A stretch of 64,000 nt of DNA from Rhizobium sp. ICMP 5592. Its GTDB lineage: Bacteria; Pseudomonadota; Alphaproteobacteria; Rhizobiales; Rhizobiaceae. The stretch's first letter is position 1; the number at the start of each line of letters is the position of its first letter. The translations under genes and the position numbers were made by a program. The stretch lies in NCBI RefSeq assembly GCF_009498525.1, contig NZ_QSNT01000003.1, positions 1,300,222 through 1,364,221 of the forward strand. Reading direction: 5' to 3'. The notes under the pieces were generated by a model that saw only the letters and a list, made by a program, of their open reading frames with translations, made no database searches and was not told the DNA's origin. Positions 19,354 through 28,293 of this stretch are shown here, piece after piece.

Positions 19354-21192
19354 ATGTGCCATGTGCAGCTCGCTTGGTTTGAGACAGGAAGCCGATTTTT
19401 GAAATCGCCCGATACCAAAAAAAACAGCGTCGACAGTGAGACCATCAGCGGTATCCTGAAGCGCATCATTGCCGAAAATGGCCGTGAACACCTCTGGGGT
19501 TATTCGATTGCCATCGTCTGCCTGATCCTGGTGGCGCTTTCGACAGCATTCATCGCCTATATCATGAAGACGATCATCAACCAGGCCTTCGTCGAGCGCC
19601 GGGCCGATATCGTCTGGCTCGTCTGCTCCGCGATCTTCGTCGCTTTCGTGATGCGCGGTTTCGCGGGCTATTTCCAGTCCGTCCTCCTCAGCAAGATCGG
19701 CAACAACATCATCGCGCGCTACCAGCGCCGGCTCTACGCGCATCTGATGACCTTGTCGGTCGGCTTCTTCAACGAGGCACGGTCGGCACAGATCGCCGCG
19801 CGCGTCAGCCAGAACGTCTCCGGCATCCGCGATGTCATGAACCTGACGATCACCTCGACAGCACGCGACCTTCTGACCTTCGTCGCCCTGCTCGGCGTCA
19901 TGGTGGTGCAGGATCCGATGCTGAGCCTTGCCGTCTTTATCGCGGCGCCGCCGCTGCTCTATGCCCTGCGCTATGTCTCCAAGCGCCTTCGCTCGGCGAC
20001 GCGCGAAGCGGTGAACCTGAACAGCCATGTTCTGGGCGCGATGCAGGAGACGATCCAGGGCATCTCCATCGTCAAGGCCTTCACGATGGAAGAACAGCTG
20101 GATCGCAAGATCAACAAGCTGATCACCGCAGCCGAGCATCGGCAAAACCGCATCGCCCGCCTGTCGGAGCGCAATGGACCCCTGACGGAAAGTTTCGCCG
20201 GTTTCGCGGTTGCGAGCGTATTGGCCTATGCCGCCTACCGTTCGATCTATCATGACGTTCCGCCGGGCGCCTTCTTCTCTTTCGTCACTTCGCTGCTTCT
20301 GGCCTACGATCCGGCTCGCCGTCTTGCCAAGCTGCAGGTGCAGCTGGAGCGCGCCGTCGTCAATGCGCGGATGATCTACGAATTGCTCGACATGGAGCCG
20401 CGCCAGCGCGATCTGCCGGACGCCCAGCCGCTGATCGTCACCGACGCCCGTATCGAATTCCGCGACGTGGATTTCGCCTATGGCGACGAAAGCGTCCTCA
20501 GTGGTGTGAGCTTCACCGCCGAAGGTGGACAAACGACGGCACTGGTCGGCCCCTCCGGCGCCGGCAAGTCCACCGTCATCAATCTCATTCCGCGCTTCTA
20601 CGACCCGAAGGCCGGCAGCATCTTCATCGACGGGCAGGACATCAGCCACGTCACCAAGCAGTCGCTGCGCCAGCATCTCGCCTATGTCTCGCAGCAACCC
20701 TACCTTTTCGAAGGCACGATCCGCGACAATATCCGCTATGGCCGTCCGGAAGCGACGAACGCCGAAATCGAGGAAGCAGCACGGCATGCCTACGCCCATG
20801 ACTTCATCACGGCACAGCCGCAGGGCTACGATACGCCGGTCGGCGAAAACGGCGTGACGCTGTCCGGCGGCCAGCGGCAGCGCCTGTCGATCGCCCGCGC
20901 GCTGGTGCGCAACGCGCCGATCCTGCTCCTCGACGAAGCGACCTCGGCGCTCGACACCGAGTCGGAAGCCGCCGTGCAAAAGGCGCTGGACGAAGCCATG
21001 AGCGGCCGCACGGTCGTCGTCATTGCCCATCGCCTGTCGACGGTCGTCCGGGCCGAGAAGATCATTGTCATGCAGAATGGACGCGTGGTCGAAGAGGGCA
21101 ACCACGAGACGCTTGCGGAGGCCGACAATGGCCTTTACGCTCGCCTCAACAACCTTCAGCGGCCGGCCGTTTCCGGCAATTCCCGTAAATAA
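19354..21192 (+). CDS. ABC exporter, fused permease and ATPase (MsbA-like)
   Basis: A 612-residue half-transporter with an N-terminal six-helix ABC exporter domain (about residues 45-335) and a C-terminal ATPase with Walker A VGPSGAGKSTVIN, signature LSGGQRQRLSIARAL, Walker B ILLLDEATSALD and the switch histidine in VIAHRLSTV. It resembles MsbA-type lipid or drug exporters; the substrate is unknown. ATG at 19354 gives the longest product, but the first 15 residues are unlike a transporter N-terminus and TTG at 19399 has a GGAAG ribosome site seven bases upstream, so the true start may be 19399. It ends 15 bases before dapB. Confidence 0.92.
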   Translation: MCHVQLAWFETGSRFLKSPDTKKNSVDSETISGILKRIIAENGREHLWGYSIAIVCLILVALSTAFIAYIMKTIINQAFVERRADIVWLVCSAIFVAFVMRGFAGYFQSVLLSKIGNNIIARYQRRLYAHLMTLSVGFFNEARSAQIAARVSQNVSGIRDVMNLTITSTARDLLTFVALLGVMVVQDPMLSLAVFIAAPPLLYALRYVSKRLRSATREAVNLNSHVLGAMQETIQGISIVKAFTMEEQLDRKINKLITAAEHRQNRIARLSERNGPLTESFAGFAVASVLAYAAYRSIYHDVPPGAFFSFVTSLLLAYDPARRLAKLQVQLERAVVNARMIYELLDMEPRQRDLPDAQPLIVTDARIEFRDVDFAYGDESVLSGVSFTAEGGQTTALVGPSGAGKSTVINLIPRFYDPKAGSIFIDGQDISHVTKQSLRQHLAYVSQQPYLFEGTIRDNIRYGRPEATNAEIEEAARHAYAHDFITAQPQGYDTPVGENGVTLSGGQRQRLSIARALVRNAPILLLDEATSALDTESEAAVQKALDEAMSGRTVVVIAHRLSTVVRAEKIIVMQNGRVVEEGNHETLAEADNGLYARLNNLQRPAVSGNSRK

Positions 21193-21207
21193 GACGATAG
21201 AGACGAC

Positions 21208-22032
21208 ATGAGCGACGATGCGATGAAGCTGGTGGTGGTTGGAGCGGCAGGCCGCATGGGACAGGCTCTGATCCGCCTCATTCACGCCACTGAGGGCCTG
21301 ACCCTGCATGCCGCCGTCGCGCGTCCGGGCTCGGCCTTCATCGGCAAGGATGCCGGCGAGATCGCCGGGCTGGGGCCGATCGGTATTCCCGTCACCGACG
21401 ATCCGCTGTCCGCCTTCCTGCATGCCGACGGCGTCATCGATTTCACCACGCCGGCAACCAGCGTCACCTTCGCCGACCTCGCCGCCCAGGCGCGCATCGT
21501 TCACATCATCGGCACCACTGGCTGCTCGGCTGACGACGAAACCAGGTTCAAGGCCGCCGCCCGCCATGCCCGCATCGTCAAGTCGGGCAATATGGGCCTC
21601 GGCATCAACCTTCTGAGCGTGCTCGTCGAGCAGGCCGCGCGAGCGCTTCCCCCGGCCGACTGGGACATCGAAGTGCTGGAAATGCATCACAAGCACAAGG
21701 TCGACGCGCCCTCGGGCACAGCGCTGCTGCTCGGTGCCGCCGCCGCCAAGGGACGCGGCATCGATCTCGACGACCATTCCGTGCGCGTGCGCGACGGCCA
21801 TACCGGCCCGCGCCCGGCGGGTTCGATCGGCTTTGCGACGCTACGCGGCGGCGCCGTCATCGGCGATCACTCAGTTATCTTTGCCGGCGAAGGCGAGCGG
21901 CTGACGCTGTCCCACAGCGCCGGCGACCGGTCGTTGTTTGCCCGGGGTGCACTTCAAGCGGCTCTCTGGGCGCGCGACAAGAAGCCTGGCCTTTATTCCA
22001 TGCTCGATGTCCTCGGGCTTTCCACACGTTGA
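21208..22032 (+). CDS. dapB: 4-hydroxy-tetrahydrodipicolinate reductase
   Basis: DapB catalyses the NAD(P)H-dependent second committed step of lysine and meso-diaminopimelate synthesis. The 274-residue protein shows the nucleotide-binding VVVGAAGRMGQALI, the VIDFTTPATS loop, IIGTTGCS, the catalytic EMHHKHKVDAPSGTAL containing the paired histidines and lysine, and the C-terminal HSAGDRSLFARGAL. It follows the ABC exporter gene closely and ends just before a RIME-like repeat. Confidence 0.97.
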   Translation: MSDDAMKLVVVGAAGRMGQALIRLIHATEGLTLHAAVARPGSAFIGKDAGEIAGLGPIGIPVTDDPLSAFLHADGVIDFTTPATSVTFADLAAQARIVHIIGTTGCSADDETRFKAAARHARIVKSGNMGLGINLLSVLVEQAARALPPADWDIEVLEMHHKHKVDAPSGTALLLGAAAAKGRGIDLDDHSVRVRDGHTGPRPAGSIGFATLRGGAVIGDHSVIFAGEGERLTLSHSAGDRSLFARGALQAALWARDKKPGLYSMLDVLGLSTR

Positions 22033-22041
22033 TACGATCCT

Positions 22042-22136
22042 GGAGCAGTTCAGCACGGAATTGCTGAACTGCTCCAACCTTTTGTTCTTACGCAATTCCG
22101 GACGGAAAACCGCTACGCACTTTTCCTGGAATTGCT
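22042..22136. repeat. RIME-like intergenic repeat, copy 1 (two palindromes)
   Basis: The first palindrome pairs GGAGCAGTTCAGC (22042-22054) with its exact complement at 22063-22075. The second runs from TACGCAATTCCGGACGG at 22089 to CTGGAATTGCT ending at 22136, with GCAATTCC pairing GGAATTGC. The second half recurs at 40724-40766 and 58759-58806. The architecture fits the Rhizobium intergenic mosaic element RIME1. It ends 18 bases before gpmA. Confidence 0.8.
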
Positions 22137-22154
22137 TTACCAAGGAGTGACATT

Positions 22155-22790
22155 ATGAGCGGTACTCTCGTCCTCGTTCGCCACGGCCAGAGCGACTGGA
22201 ATTTGAAGAATCTCTTTACCGGCTGGAAGGATCCCGACCTGACAGCGCTGGGCATTGAAGAAGCCAAGACCGGTGGCAAGGCGCTCGCCGATTACGGCAT
22301 CAAATACGACATCGCCTTCACCTCGGCGCTGACGCGCGCCCAGCACACGCTGAAGATCATCCTCGATGAAGTCGGTCAGCCCGGCCTGGAAACCATCAAG
22401 GATCAGGCGCTGAACGAGCGCGACTATGGCGATCTCTCCGGCCTCAACAAGGACGACGCTCGCGCCAAGTGGGGCGAGGAACAGGTGCATATCTGGCGTC
22501 GTTCCTACGACGTGCCCCCGCCCGGCGGCGAAAGCCTGCGCGATACCGGCGCCCGTGTCTGGCCCTACTACCTCACCGAAATCCTGCCGCGCGTGCTCGC
22601 CGGCCAGACGGTGCTCGTCGCCGCCCACGGCAACTCGCTGCGCTCGCTGGTCATGGTGCTCGACCGCCTGACCAAGGAACAGATCCTGGCGCTTAATCTC
22701 GCGACCGGCGTGCCGATGGTCTACAAGCTCAACGCCGACTCCACCGTCGCTTCCAAGGAAGTGCTCGGCGATATGTCCGGCGCGCATTGA
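22155..22790 (+). CDS. gpmA: 2,3-bisphosphoglycerate-dependent phosphoglycerate mutase
   Basis: GpmA interconverts 3- and 2-phosphoglycerate in glycolysis. The 211-residue protein begins with LVLVRHGQSDWNLKNLFTGW, carrying the RHG phosphohistidine motif, then FTSALTRAQHTL, NERDYGDLSGLNK and the second histidine in VAAHGNSLRSLVM. The length is shorter than in E. coli (250) but normal for rhizobial enzymes. A strong ribosome site (AAGGAG) precedes the ATG. A terminator follows. Confidence 0.96.
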   Translation: MSGTLVLVRHGQSDWNLKNLFTGWKDPDLTALGIEEAKTGGKALADYGIKYDIAFTSALTRAQHTLKIILDEVGQPGLETIKDQALNERDYGDLSGLNKDDARAKWGEEQVHIWRRSYDVPPPGGESLRDTGARVWPYYLTEILPRVLAGQTVLVAAHGNSLRSLVMVLDRLTKEQILALNLATGVPMVYKLNADSTVASKEVLGDMSGAH

Positions 22791-22815
22791 GCGGCTTTTA
22801 GTCTTGTAATCAATG

Positions 22816-22847
22816 AGCCGGGGAGATTTGTTCTCTCCGGCTTTTTT
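22816..22847 (+). terminator. Rho-independent terminator of gpmA
   Basis: AGCCGG..AGA pairs with TCTCCGGCT (two-base bulge) and is followed by TTTTTT. It lies 26 bases after gpmA and just before the convergent phnF stop. Confidence 0.8.
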
Positions 22848-22851
22848 ATGA

Positions 22852-23586
22852 TCAATTCTCGATCGTGAACCGCACCCGATCCGCGGCAAAGCGTGAAATC
22901 GAATATTGCACCGGCACACCGTCGAGATCGGCGTTCAATGCCCTCGTGTTCATGACGATAGCGCCGGGAGAGAGTTCGAGGTCGGCGAGGTCACCTTCCT
23001 CCGCATGGGTGGCGGTGATTTCCGTGACGACACGCACATAGTCGGCCACGCCAAGTTCGCGGAAAGCCTTTGTGATCGAACCGATGGCTCCATAGATCTC
23101 AGCGATATCGGCGAAACGGTCGGCGGGAAACCAGCTCGTGGCACGCGATACCGGGCGATGATCGGCCCGGCCGATCGTTTCCAGCCGGACGACGGCCGCG
23201 CCGGGCGCCAGCTTCAGCCATCGCGCCACCTCAGCCGTGGCGATTTCACGGCTGGCCGCCACCAGCACGCTGCGCGCCTCGCGCGCCTGATCACCGATCC
23301 CTTGAGAGAACCGCGTCCGTTTCGAGATCGGGAAGTTCAGCCGCTCCTTGCGCTCGATCAGGGTGCCCCGCCCCTGCACGGCACGGACGATGCCTTCCTG
23401 CGCCAGGGCCGCCAGCGCGCTTCGCACGGTATGCCGGTTGACGCCGAATTGCAGCGCCAGCGCCGTTTCCGGCGGCACCATGCCCGTTTCGTCGAAATCG
23501 CCCTGATTGATCGATGCACGAATCCGGTCGGCAATCTGCCGCCAGAGCGCCACGCCCGTCTGTCTCTGTACCTTCTGCCCCGCCAT
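22852..23586 (-). CDS. phnF: GntR/HutC family phosphonate operon repressor
   Basis: A 244-residue regulator with an N-terminal winged helix (ALWRQIADRIRASINQGDF, LALQFGVNRHTVRSALAAL) and a C-terminal UTRA ligand-binding domain (VVRLETIGRADHRPVSRATS, VPVQYSISRFAADRVRF). Its position divergent from phnG identifies it as PhnF, which senses a phosphonate-pathway compound and represses the C-P lyase genes. The 102-base gap between phnF and phnG contains a PHO-box candidate and two dyads. Confidence 0.92.
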   Translation of the reverse strand: MAGQKVQRQTGVALWRQIADRIRASINQGDFDETGMVPPETALALQFGVNRHTVRSALAALAQEGIVRAVQGRGTLIERKERLNFPISKRTRFSQGIGDQAREARSVLVAASREIATAEVARWLKLAPGAAVVRLETIGRADHRPVSRATSWFPADRFADIAEIYGAIGSITKAFRELGVADYVRVVTEITATHAEEGDLADLELSPGAIVMNTRALNADLDGVPVQYSISRFAADRVRFTIEN

Positions 23587-23600
23587 ATTTCCCGCTTACC

Positions 23601-23618
23601 CTGTCATACGCTTGTCAC
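23601..23618 (+). promoter_or_regulatory. PHO box upstream of phnG
   Basis: CTGTCATACGCTTGTCAC matches the PhoB consensus of two 7-bp repeats at 11-bp spacing (CTGTCAT-N4-CTGTCAY) at nearly every position. A TATAAA at 23633-23638 is a possible -10. This predicts induction of phnG-L under phosphate limitation. Confidence 0.75.
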
Positions 23619-23639
23619 GTCGCCCCAATAGATATAAAA

Positions 23640-23672
23640 CATACCTTGTATGGTTGTCTATATCAATAGACA
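23640..23672. promoter_or_regulatory. Candidate PhnF operators
   Basis: Two perfect dyads lie here: CATAC-CTT-GTATG (23640-23652) and TGTCTAT-ATCA-ATAGACA (23655-23672). They sit between the putative phnG -10 and its start, as expected for repression by the GntR-type PhnF. Which one PhnF uses is unknown. Confidence 0.45.
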
Positions 23673-23688
23673 TTTTGAGGAAGACGCG

Positions 23689-24165
23689 ATGAATTCAGCA
23701 CAGAGGCAAGAGGCGGCCGCACAGGAGCGTCGGGAACGCAAGCGCACGGCGGACCTTCTGGCGCGGGCCGAACGCGACGAGCTCGATGCGGCCTGGGAAG
23801 CATTGTCCGACAAGCCGGCTATCCAACCCGTGCGCGGGCCGGAGACCGGGCTGGTCATGGTGCGCGGCCGCATCGGCGGCGGCGGCTCGCCCTTCAATCT
23901 CGGCGAAGTCACGGTGACACGCGCCACCATCAGGCTCGCCTCCGGCACGGTCGGCCACGCGCATGCGCTCGGTACCGACCGCGAGAAGGTTCGGCTGGCG
24001 GCGATCTTCGACGCGCTCTGGCATCAGCCGGCCACCAAGGATTTCGTCGAAAAGGCGATCCTGCTGCCGATCACCGAGCGGATCGCCGGACGGGATCGCC
24101 AACGAGCCGAAGAGACCGCCGCCACCCGCGTCGATTTCTTCACCATGGTCCGCGGAGAAGACTGA
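23689..24165 (+). CDS. phnG: C-P lyase core subunit PhnG
   Basis: PhnG is a subunit of the PhnGHIJ core complex that replaces adenine of ATP with a phosphonate during C-P bond cleavage. The 158-residue product has the family stretch IQPVRGPETGLVMVRGRIGG followed by GSPFNLGEVTVTRATIRL and GHAHALGTDREK. The ATG at 23689 (MNSAQRQEAAAQ) follows GAGG at 23677; the upstream frame would start inside the operator. The stop overlaps the phnH start as TGATG. Confidence 0.95.
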   Translation: MNSAQRQEAAAQERRERKRTADLLARAERDELDAAWEALSDKPAIQPVRGPETGLVMVRGRIGGGGSPFNLGEVTVTRATIRLASGTVGHAHALGTDREKVRLAAIFDALWHQPATKDFVEKAILLPITERIAGRDRQRAEETAATRVDFFTMVRGED

Positions 24166-24794
24166 TGACCCTTTCCACTATCTCCATCATACCCGACAAC
24201 GACGCCCTGACCGGCGGCTTCGCCAATCCGGTGTTCGACGCGCAGAGCGTCTTCAAGATGATGATGGACGCGATGGCGCGGCCGGGAACCCTGCAGACGG
24301 TCGCCTCCGACATCGCGCCGCCCGCACCACTCGGCATCGCCACCGGCGCCATTGCGCTCACCCTTTGCGACCATGACACGCCGGTCTGGCTGTCGGGCGG
24401 TCTCGGGCGCTCGACCATGCCGGAATGGCTCGGCTTCCACACCGGCGCGCCGGTGACCTCGGAAAAGCTGGAGGCCCGCTTTGCCTTCGTCGAAGCCGGA
24501 GTGCTGCTCGCCTCGCTCAACCAGTTCGATATCGGCACGCAGGAATATCCCGACCGCTCGACGACGATCCTGCTGGAAATCGCAAGCCTTGCGGGCGGCA
24601 AGGAACTGGCGCTCTCCGGACCCGGCATTGCCGACATCAACATGATCGCGCCGATCGGCCTGCCGGACACGTTCCTACGCTTCTGGAACGACAATCGCGC
24701 CCTCTTCCCGCGCGGCGTCGACCTCGTTCTGACGGCCGGACGGCAATTCCTTTGCCTGCCGCGCACCACCAAGATCATCGCGACGGAGATCTGA
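24165..24794 (+). CDS. phnH: C-P lyase core subunit PhnH
   Basis: PhnH (209 residues) is part of the soluble PhnGHIJ complex; it has a fold related to PLP-dependent transferases without cofactor. Typical segments are GGFANPVFDAQSVFKMMMDA, MARPGTLQTV, ALTLCDHDTPVWL and GPGIAD. It overlaps phnG by one base and is followed after three bases by phnI, so the genes are translationally linked. Confidence 0.95.
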   Translation: MTLSTISIIPDNDALTGGFANPVFDAQSVFKMMMDAMARPGTLQTVASDIAPPAPLGIATGAIALTLCDHDTPVWLSGGLGRSTMPEWLGFHTGAPVTSEKLEARFAFVEAGVLLASLNQFDIGTQEYPDRSTTILLEIASLAGGKELALSGPGIADINMIAPIGLPDTFLRFWNDNRALFPRGVDLVLTAGRQFLCLPRTTKIIATEI

Positions 24795-24797
24795 CGC

Positions 24798-25907
24798 ATG
24801 TATGTTGCCGTAAAAGGCGGCGAAGCCGCCATCGCCAATGCTCACCGGCTACTGGCCGACCGCCGCCGCGGCGACCGTTCGCTGCCGGCGCTGGGCATCG
24901 ACCAGATCGTCGCGCAGCTGGCGCTTGCCGTCGACCGCGTCATGGCCGAAGCCTCGCTTTATGACCGCACGCTGGCGGCACTTGCCGTGCGCCAATCGCG
25001 CGGCGACATGATCGAGGCGATCTTCCTGCTGCGCGCCTACCGCACGACGTTGCCACGCTTCGGCTATTCCCAGCCGCTGGATACGGCGGCGATGAAGATC
25101 GAGCGCCGCATCTCCGCCACCTACAAGGACCTGCCTGGCGGCCAGCTTCTCGGCCCCACCTTCGACTATACGCATCGCCTGCTCGACCCGAGCCTGCTCA
25201 CCGACGAGCCGGTGGACGAGCCGATGCAGCGGGCGGCGGAAGAGGGCCGCGTGATGCGCGTCTCCAAGATCCTGGCCGAGGAAGGGCTGATCGAGGGCGA
25301 CGGCGAGATGCCGATCGACCACGAGACCGGCGACCTGACGCGCGAGCCGATGGAATTCCCGATGACCCGCGACCTGCGCCTGCAGGCGCTCGCCCGCGGC
25401 GATGAAGGCTTCCTTTTGGCGCTCGGCTATTCCACCCAGCGTGGCTATGGCCGCAACCATCCCTTCACCGGCGAAATCCGCATCGGTGAAGTCGAGGTCG
25501 AACTCGACGTGCCGGAACTCGGTTTCGCCGTGTCGCTGGGCAACATCCAGGTGACCGAATGCCAGATGGTCAACCAGTTCAAGGGTTCGGCCAAGGCGCC
25601 GCCGCAGTTTACCCGCGGCTACGGCCTGGTCTTCGGCCAGAGCGAGCGCAAGGCCATGGCCATGTCGCTGGTCGACCGGGCGCTGCGTGCCGACGAACTC
25701 GGCGAGGATATCGTCGCGCCTGCCCAGGACGAGGAATTCGTCATCTCCCATTCCGACAATGTGCAGGCGACCGGCTTCGTCGAACATCTGAAGCTGCCGC
25801 ATTATGTCGACTTCCAGGCCGAACTCGACCTGGTGCGCCGCATGCGCCGCGACTTCGAGGCCGCCCGCGACGGTGGCAAGGATCCCCTGACGGAGGCAGC
25901 CGAATGA
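24798..25907 (+). CDS. phnI: C-P lyase core subunit PhnI (nucleosidase)
   Basis: PhnI (369 residues) supplies the nucleosidase activity that, with PhnG, H and L, forms alpha-D-ribose 1-methylphosphonate 5-triphosphate from ATP and methylphosphonate. Family segments include MYVAVKGGEAAIANAH at the N-terminus, QSRGDMIEAIFLLRAYRTTL, GYSTQRGYGRNHPFTGEIR and the C-terminal HSDNVQATGFVEHLKLPHYV. Its stop overlaps the phnJ start as ATGA. Confidence 0.96.
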   Translation: MYVAVKGGEAAIANAHRLLADRRRGDRSLPALGIDQIVAQLALAVDRVMAEASLYDRTLAALAVRQSRGDMIEAIFLLRAYRTTLPRFGYSQPLDTAAMKIERRISATYKDLPGGQLLGPTFDYTHRLLDPSLLTDEPVDEPMQRAAEEGRVMRVSKILAEEGLIEGDGEMPIDHETGDLTREPMEFPMTRDLRLQALARGDEGFLLALGYSTQRGYGRNHPFTGEIRIGEVEVELDVPELGFAVSLGNIQVTECQMVNQFKGSAKAPPQFTRGYGLVFGQSERKAMAMSLVDRALRADELGEDIVAPAQDEEFVISHSDNVQATGFVEHLKLPHYVDFQAELDLVRRMRRDFEAARDGGKDPLTEAAE

Positions 25908-26800
25908 CCGAACTCGCCACCTATAATTTCGCCTATCTCGACGAACAGACCAAGCGGATGATCCGCCGCGCCATCCTGAAGGCGATCGCCATTCCCGGAT
26001 ATCAGGTGCCCTTCGCCTCGCGCGAAATGCCGATGCCCTATGGCTGGGGCACCGGCGGCGTGCAGCTCACCGCAGCGATCATCGGGCCGGACGATGTCCT
26101 GAAGGTCATCGACCAGGGCGCCGACGACACCACCAACGCCGTCTCCATCCGCGCCTTCTTCCAGAAAGTCGCCAATGTCGCGGTCACCACGCGCACGGAA
26201 GAGGCGACGATCATCCAGACCCGCCACCGCATTCCGGAAGCCAAGCTAGGCCCCAATCAGGTGCTGGTCTACCAGGTACCGATTCCCGAACCATTGCGCT
26301 TCCTGGAACCGCGCGAGACCGAGACCCGCAAGATGCATGCGCTCGAGGAATACGGCCTCATGCATGTGAAGCTCTATGAAGACATCGCCCGCAACGGCCG
26401 TATCGCCACCACCTATGCCTACCCGGTCAAGGTCGCCGGCCGCTATGTGATGGACCCGTCGCCGACGCCGAAGTTCGACAATCCGAAGATGCACCTGTCG
26501 GATGCGCTGCAGCTTTTCGGCGCCGGCCGTGAAAAGCGCATCTATGCTGTGCCGCCCTATACCGAGGTGGTCAGCCTCGACTTCGAGGATCATCCCTTCG
26601 AAGTGCAGCGCTTCGACAAGCCCTGCGCGCTCTGCGGCGCCGAGCAGGTCTATCTCGACGAAGTGATCCTCGACGACAAGGGCGGGCGGATGTTCGTCTG
26701 CTCCGACACCGATTTCTGCGAAGACCGCCGCGCCCATGGCCATGTCGGCCCGATGCTGGCACCAAATGCGCAGGCACCCAATCAGGAGGCCGCCGAATGA
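25904..26800 (+). CDS. phnJ: C-P lyase catalytic subunit PhnJ (radical SAM)
   Basis: PhnJ breaks the carbon-phosphorus bond by an S-adenosylmethionine radical mechanism with a 4Fe-4S cluster. The 298-residue protein begins MTELATYNFAYLDEQTKRMI. Near its C-terminus it carries the unusual cysteine set C-x2-C-x20/21-C-x5-C in CALCGAEQ through MFVCSDTDFC, with the conserved active-site glycine region in the middle (GWGTGGVQLTAAII near residues 45-60). The larger open frame upstream is phnI shadow. It overlaps phnI and phnK by four bases each. Confidence 0.97.
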   Translation: MTELATYNFAYLDEQTKRMIRRAILKAIAIPGYQVPFASREMPMPYGWGTGGVQLTAAIIGPDDVLKVIDQGADDTTNAVSIRAFFQKVANVAVTTRTEEATIIQTRHRIPEAKLGPNQVLVYQVPIPEPLRFLEPRETETRKMHALEEYGLMHVKLYEDIARNGRIATTYAYPVKVAGRYVMDPSPTPKFDNPKMHLSDALQLFGAGREKRIYAVPPYTEVVSLDFEDHPFEVQRFDKPCALCGAEQVYLDEVILDDKGGRMFVCSDTDFCEDRRAHGHVGPMLAPNAQAPNQEAAE

Positions 26801-27573
26801 GCGACACACCACTCCTCAAGGTCAAGGACATCTCGAAATTCTACGGCAGCCGCATCGGGTGCCGCGACGTTTCCTTCGATCTCTGGCCCGGCGAAGTACT
26901 GGCCATTGTCGGCGAGAGCGGCTCGGGCAAGACCACCTTGCTCAACTGCATCTCGACACGGCTGCTGCCGACCACCGGCAGCGTCGAATACCACATGCGC
27001 GACGAGACCTATCGCGATCTCTTCCGCATGAACGAGGCGGAGCGCCGCTTCCTGATGCGGACCGACTGGGGCTTCGTCCACCAAAACCCCGCCGACGGCT
27101 TGCGCATGACGGTCTCAGCCGGCGCCAATGTCGGCGAGCGGCTGATGGCGATCGGCAACCGTCATTACGGCAATATCCGAGCCACGGCGGTCGACTGGCT
27201 GGAACGCGTCGAAATCGACGCCGACCGTATCGACGACCAGCCCCGCGCCTTCTCCGGCGGCATGCGCCAGCGCCTGCAGATCGCCCGCAATCTGGTGACC
27301 GGCCCGCGCCTGGTGTTCATGGACGAGCCGACCGGTGGCCTCGACGTCTCCGTGCAGGCACGCCTTCTCGACCTCGTGCGCGGCCTCGTCAACGATCTCG
27401 GCCTGTCGGCAATCATCGTCACCCACGACCTCGCCGTCGCCCGGCTTCTGTCGCACCGCATGATGGTGATGAAGGACGGATACGTCATCGAGCATGGTCT
27501 GACCGACCGCGTGCTCGACGATCCGCGCGAACCCTACACGCAGCTGCTCGTCTCTTCGATCCTGCAGGTCTGA
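26797..27573 (+). CDS. phnK: C-P lyase ABC-type ATPase PhnK
   Basis: PhnK (258 residues) is an ABC-type ATPase that docks on the PhnGHIJ core rather than on a permease. It has Walker A VGESGSGKTTLLN, signature FSGGMRQRLQIARNL, Walker B RLVFMDEPTGGLD and the switch histidine in IIVTHDLAV. The sequence resembles DppD/OppD-type subunits, but the operon position and the MRQR signature fit PhnK. Confidence 0.95.
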   Translation: MSDTPLLKVKDISKFYGSRIGCRDVSFDLWPGEVLAIVGESGSGKTTLLNCISTRLLPTTGSVEYHMRDETYRDLFRMNEAERRFLMRTDWGFVHQNPADGLRMTVSAGANVGERLMAIGNRHYGNIRATAVDWLERVEIDADRIDDQPRAFSGGMRQRLQIARNLVTGPRLVFMDEPTGGLDVSVQARLLDLVRGLVNDLGLSAIIVTHDLAVARLLSHRMMVMKDGYVIEHGLTDRVLDDPREPYTQLLVSSILQV

Positions 27574-27585
27574 GGAAATAAAGTC

Positions 27586-28293
27586 ATGGCAACCCCCCTC
27601 GTCGTTTCCGAAGTCTTCAAGAGTTTCACCATGCATCTGCGCGACGGCATTCGCCTGCCTGTCGTCGCCGACGTATCCTTCTCGGTCGCGGCCGGCGAAT
27701 GCGTCGTGCTCGGCGGTCCCTCCGGCATCGGCAAGAGCTCGCTCCTGAAGATGATCTACGGCAACTATGCCGTCGACGCCGGCCAGATCCTGGTAGCGCA
27801 CAAGGACAGGATCACCGATCTCGCCACCGCCGATCCGCGCACCGTACTCGAGGTTCGCCGCCATACCATGGGCTATGTCAGCCAGTTCCTGCGCACTGTG
27901 CCGCGCGTGGCCGCCATCGACGTCGTCGCCGAGCCGCTCCTGGCGCGCGGCGTGATGCTGGCGGATGCTCGGCAAAGGGCCGGCGCCCTGCTCGCCCAGC
28001 TCAACCTGCCGCAGGAACTCTGGCAGCTGCCGCCCGCCACCTTCTCGGGCGGCGAGCAGCAGCGCGTCAATATCGCCCGCGGCTTCATCACCGACCATGC
28101 CATCCTGCTGCTCGACGAGCCGACGGCCTCTCTCGACGCCCGCAACCGCGCCGTCGTGGTCTCGATGATCGAGGAGAAGAAAAAGGCCGGCGTCGCCCTG
28201 CTCGGCATCTTCCATGACGAGGAAGTGCGCGAAGCGGTCGGTAGCCGGATTCTCGATGTCTCCCGCTTCTCGCCCAGAAAGTCCGCCGCATGA
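27586..28293 (+). CDS. phnL: C-P lyase ABC-type ATPase PhnL
   Basis: PhnL (235 residues) is the second ABC-type ATPase of the C-P lyase system, needed with PhnGHI for the first reaction step. Walker A reads LGGPSGIGKSSLLK, the signature FSGGEQQRVNIARG, Walker B AILLLDEPTASLD, and the switch histidine lies in GIFHDEEVRE. The N-terminal KSFTMHLRDGIRLPVV is characteristic. It is separated from phnK by 12 bases and overlaps the acyltransferase gene by four. Confidence 0.95.
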   Translation: MATPLVVSEVFKSFTMHLRDGIRLPVVADVSFSVAAGECVVLGGPSGIGKSSLLKMIYGNYAVDAGQILVAHKDRITDLATADPRTVLEVRRHTMGYVSQFLRTVPRVAAIDVVAEPLLARGVMLADARQRAGALLAQLNLPQELWQLPPATFSGGEQQRVNIARGFITDHAILLLDEPTASLDARNRAVVVSMIEEKKKAGVALLGIFHDEEVREAVGSRILDVSRFSPRKSAA

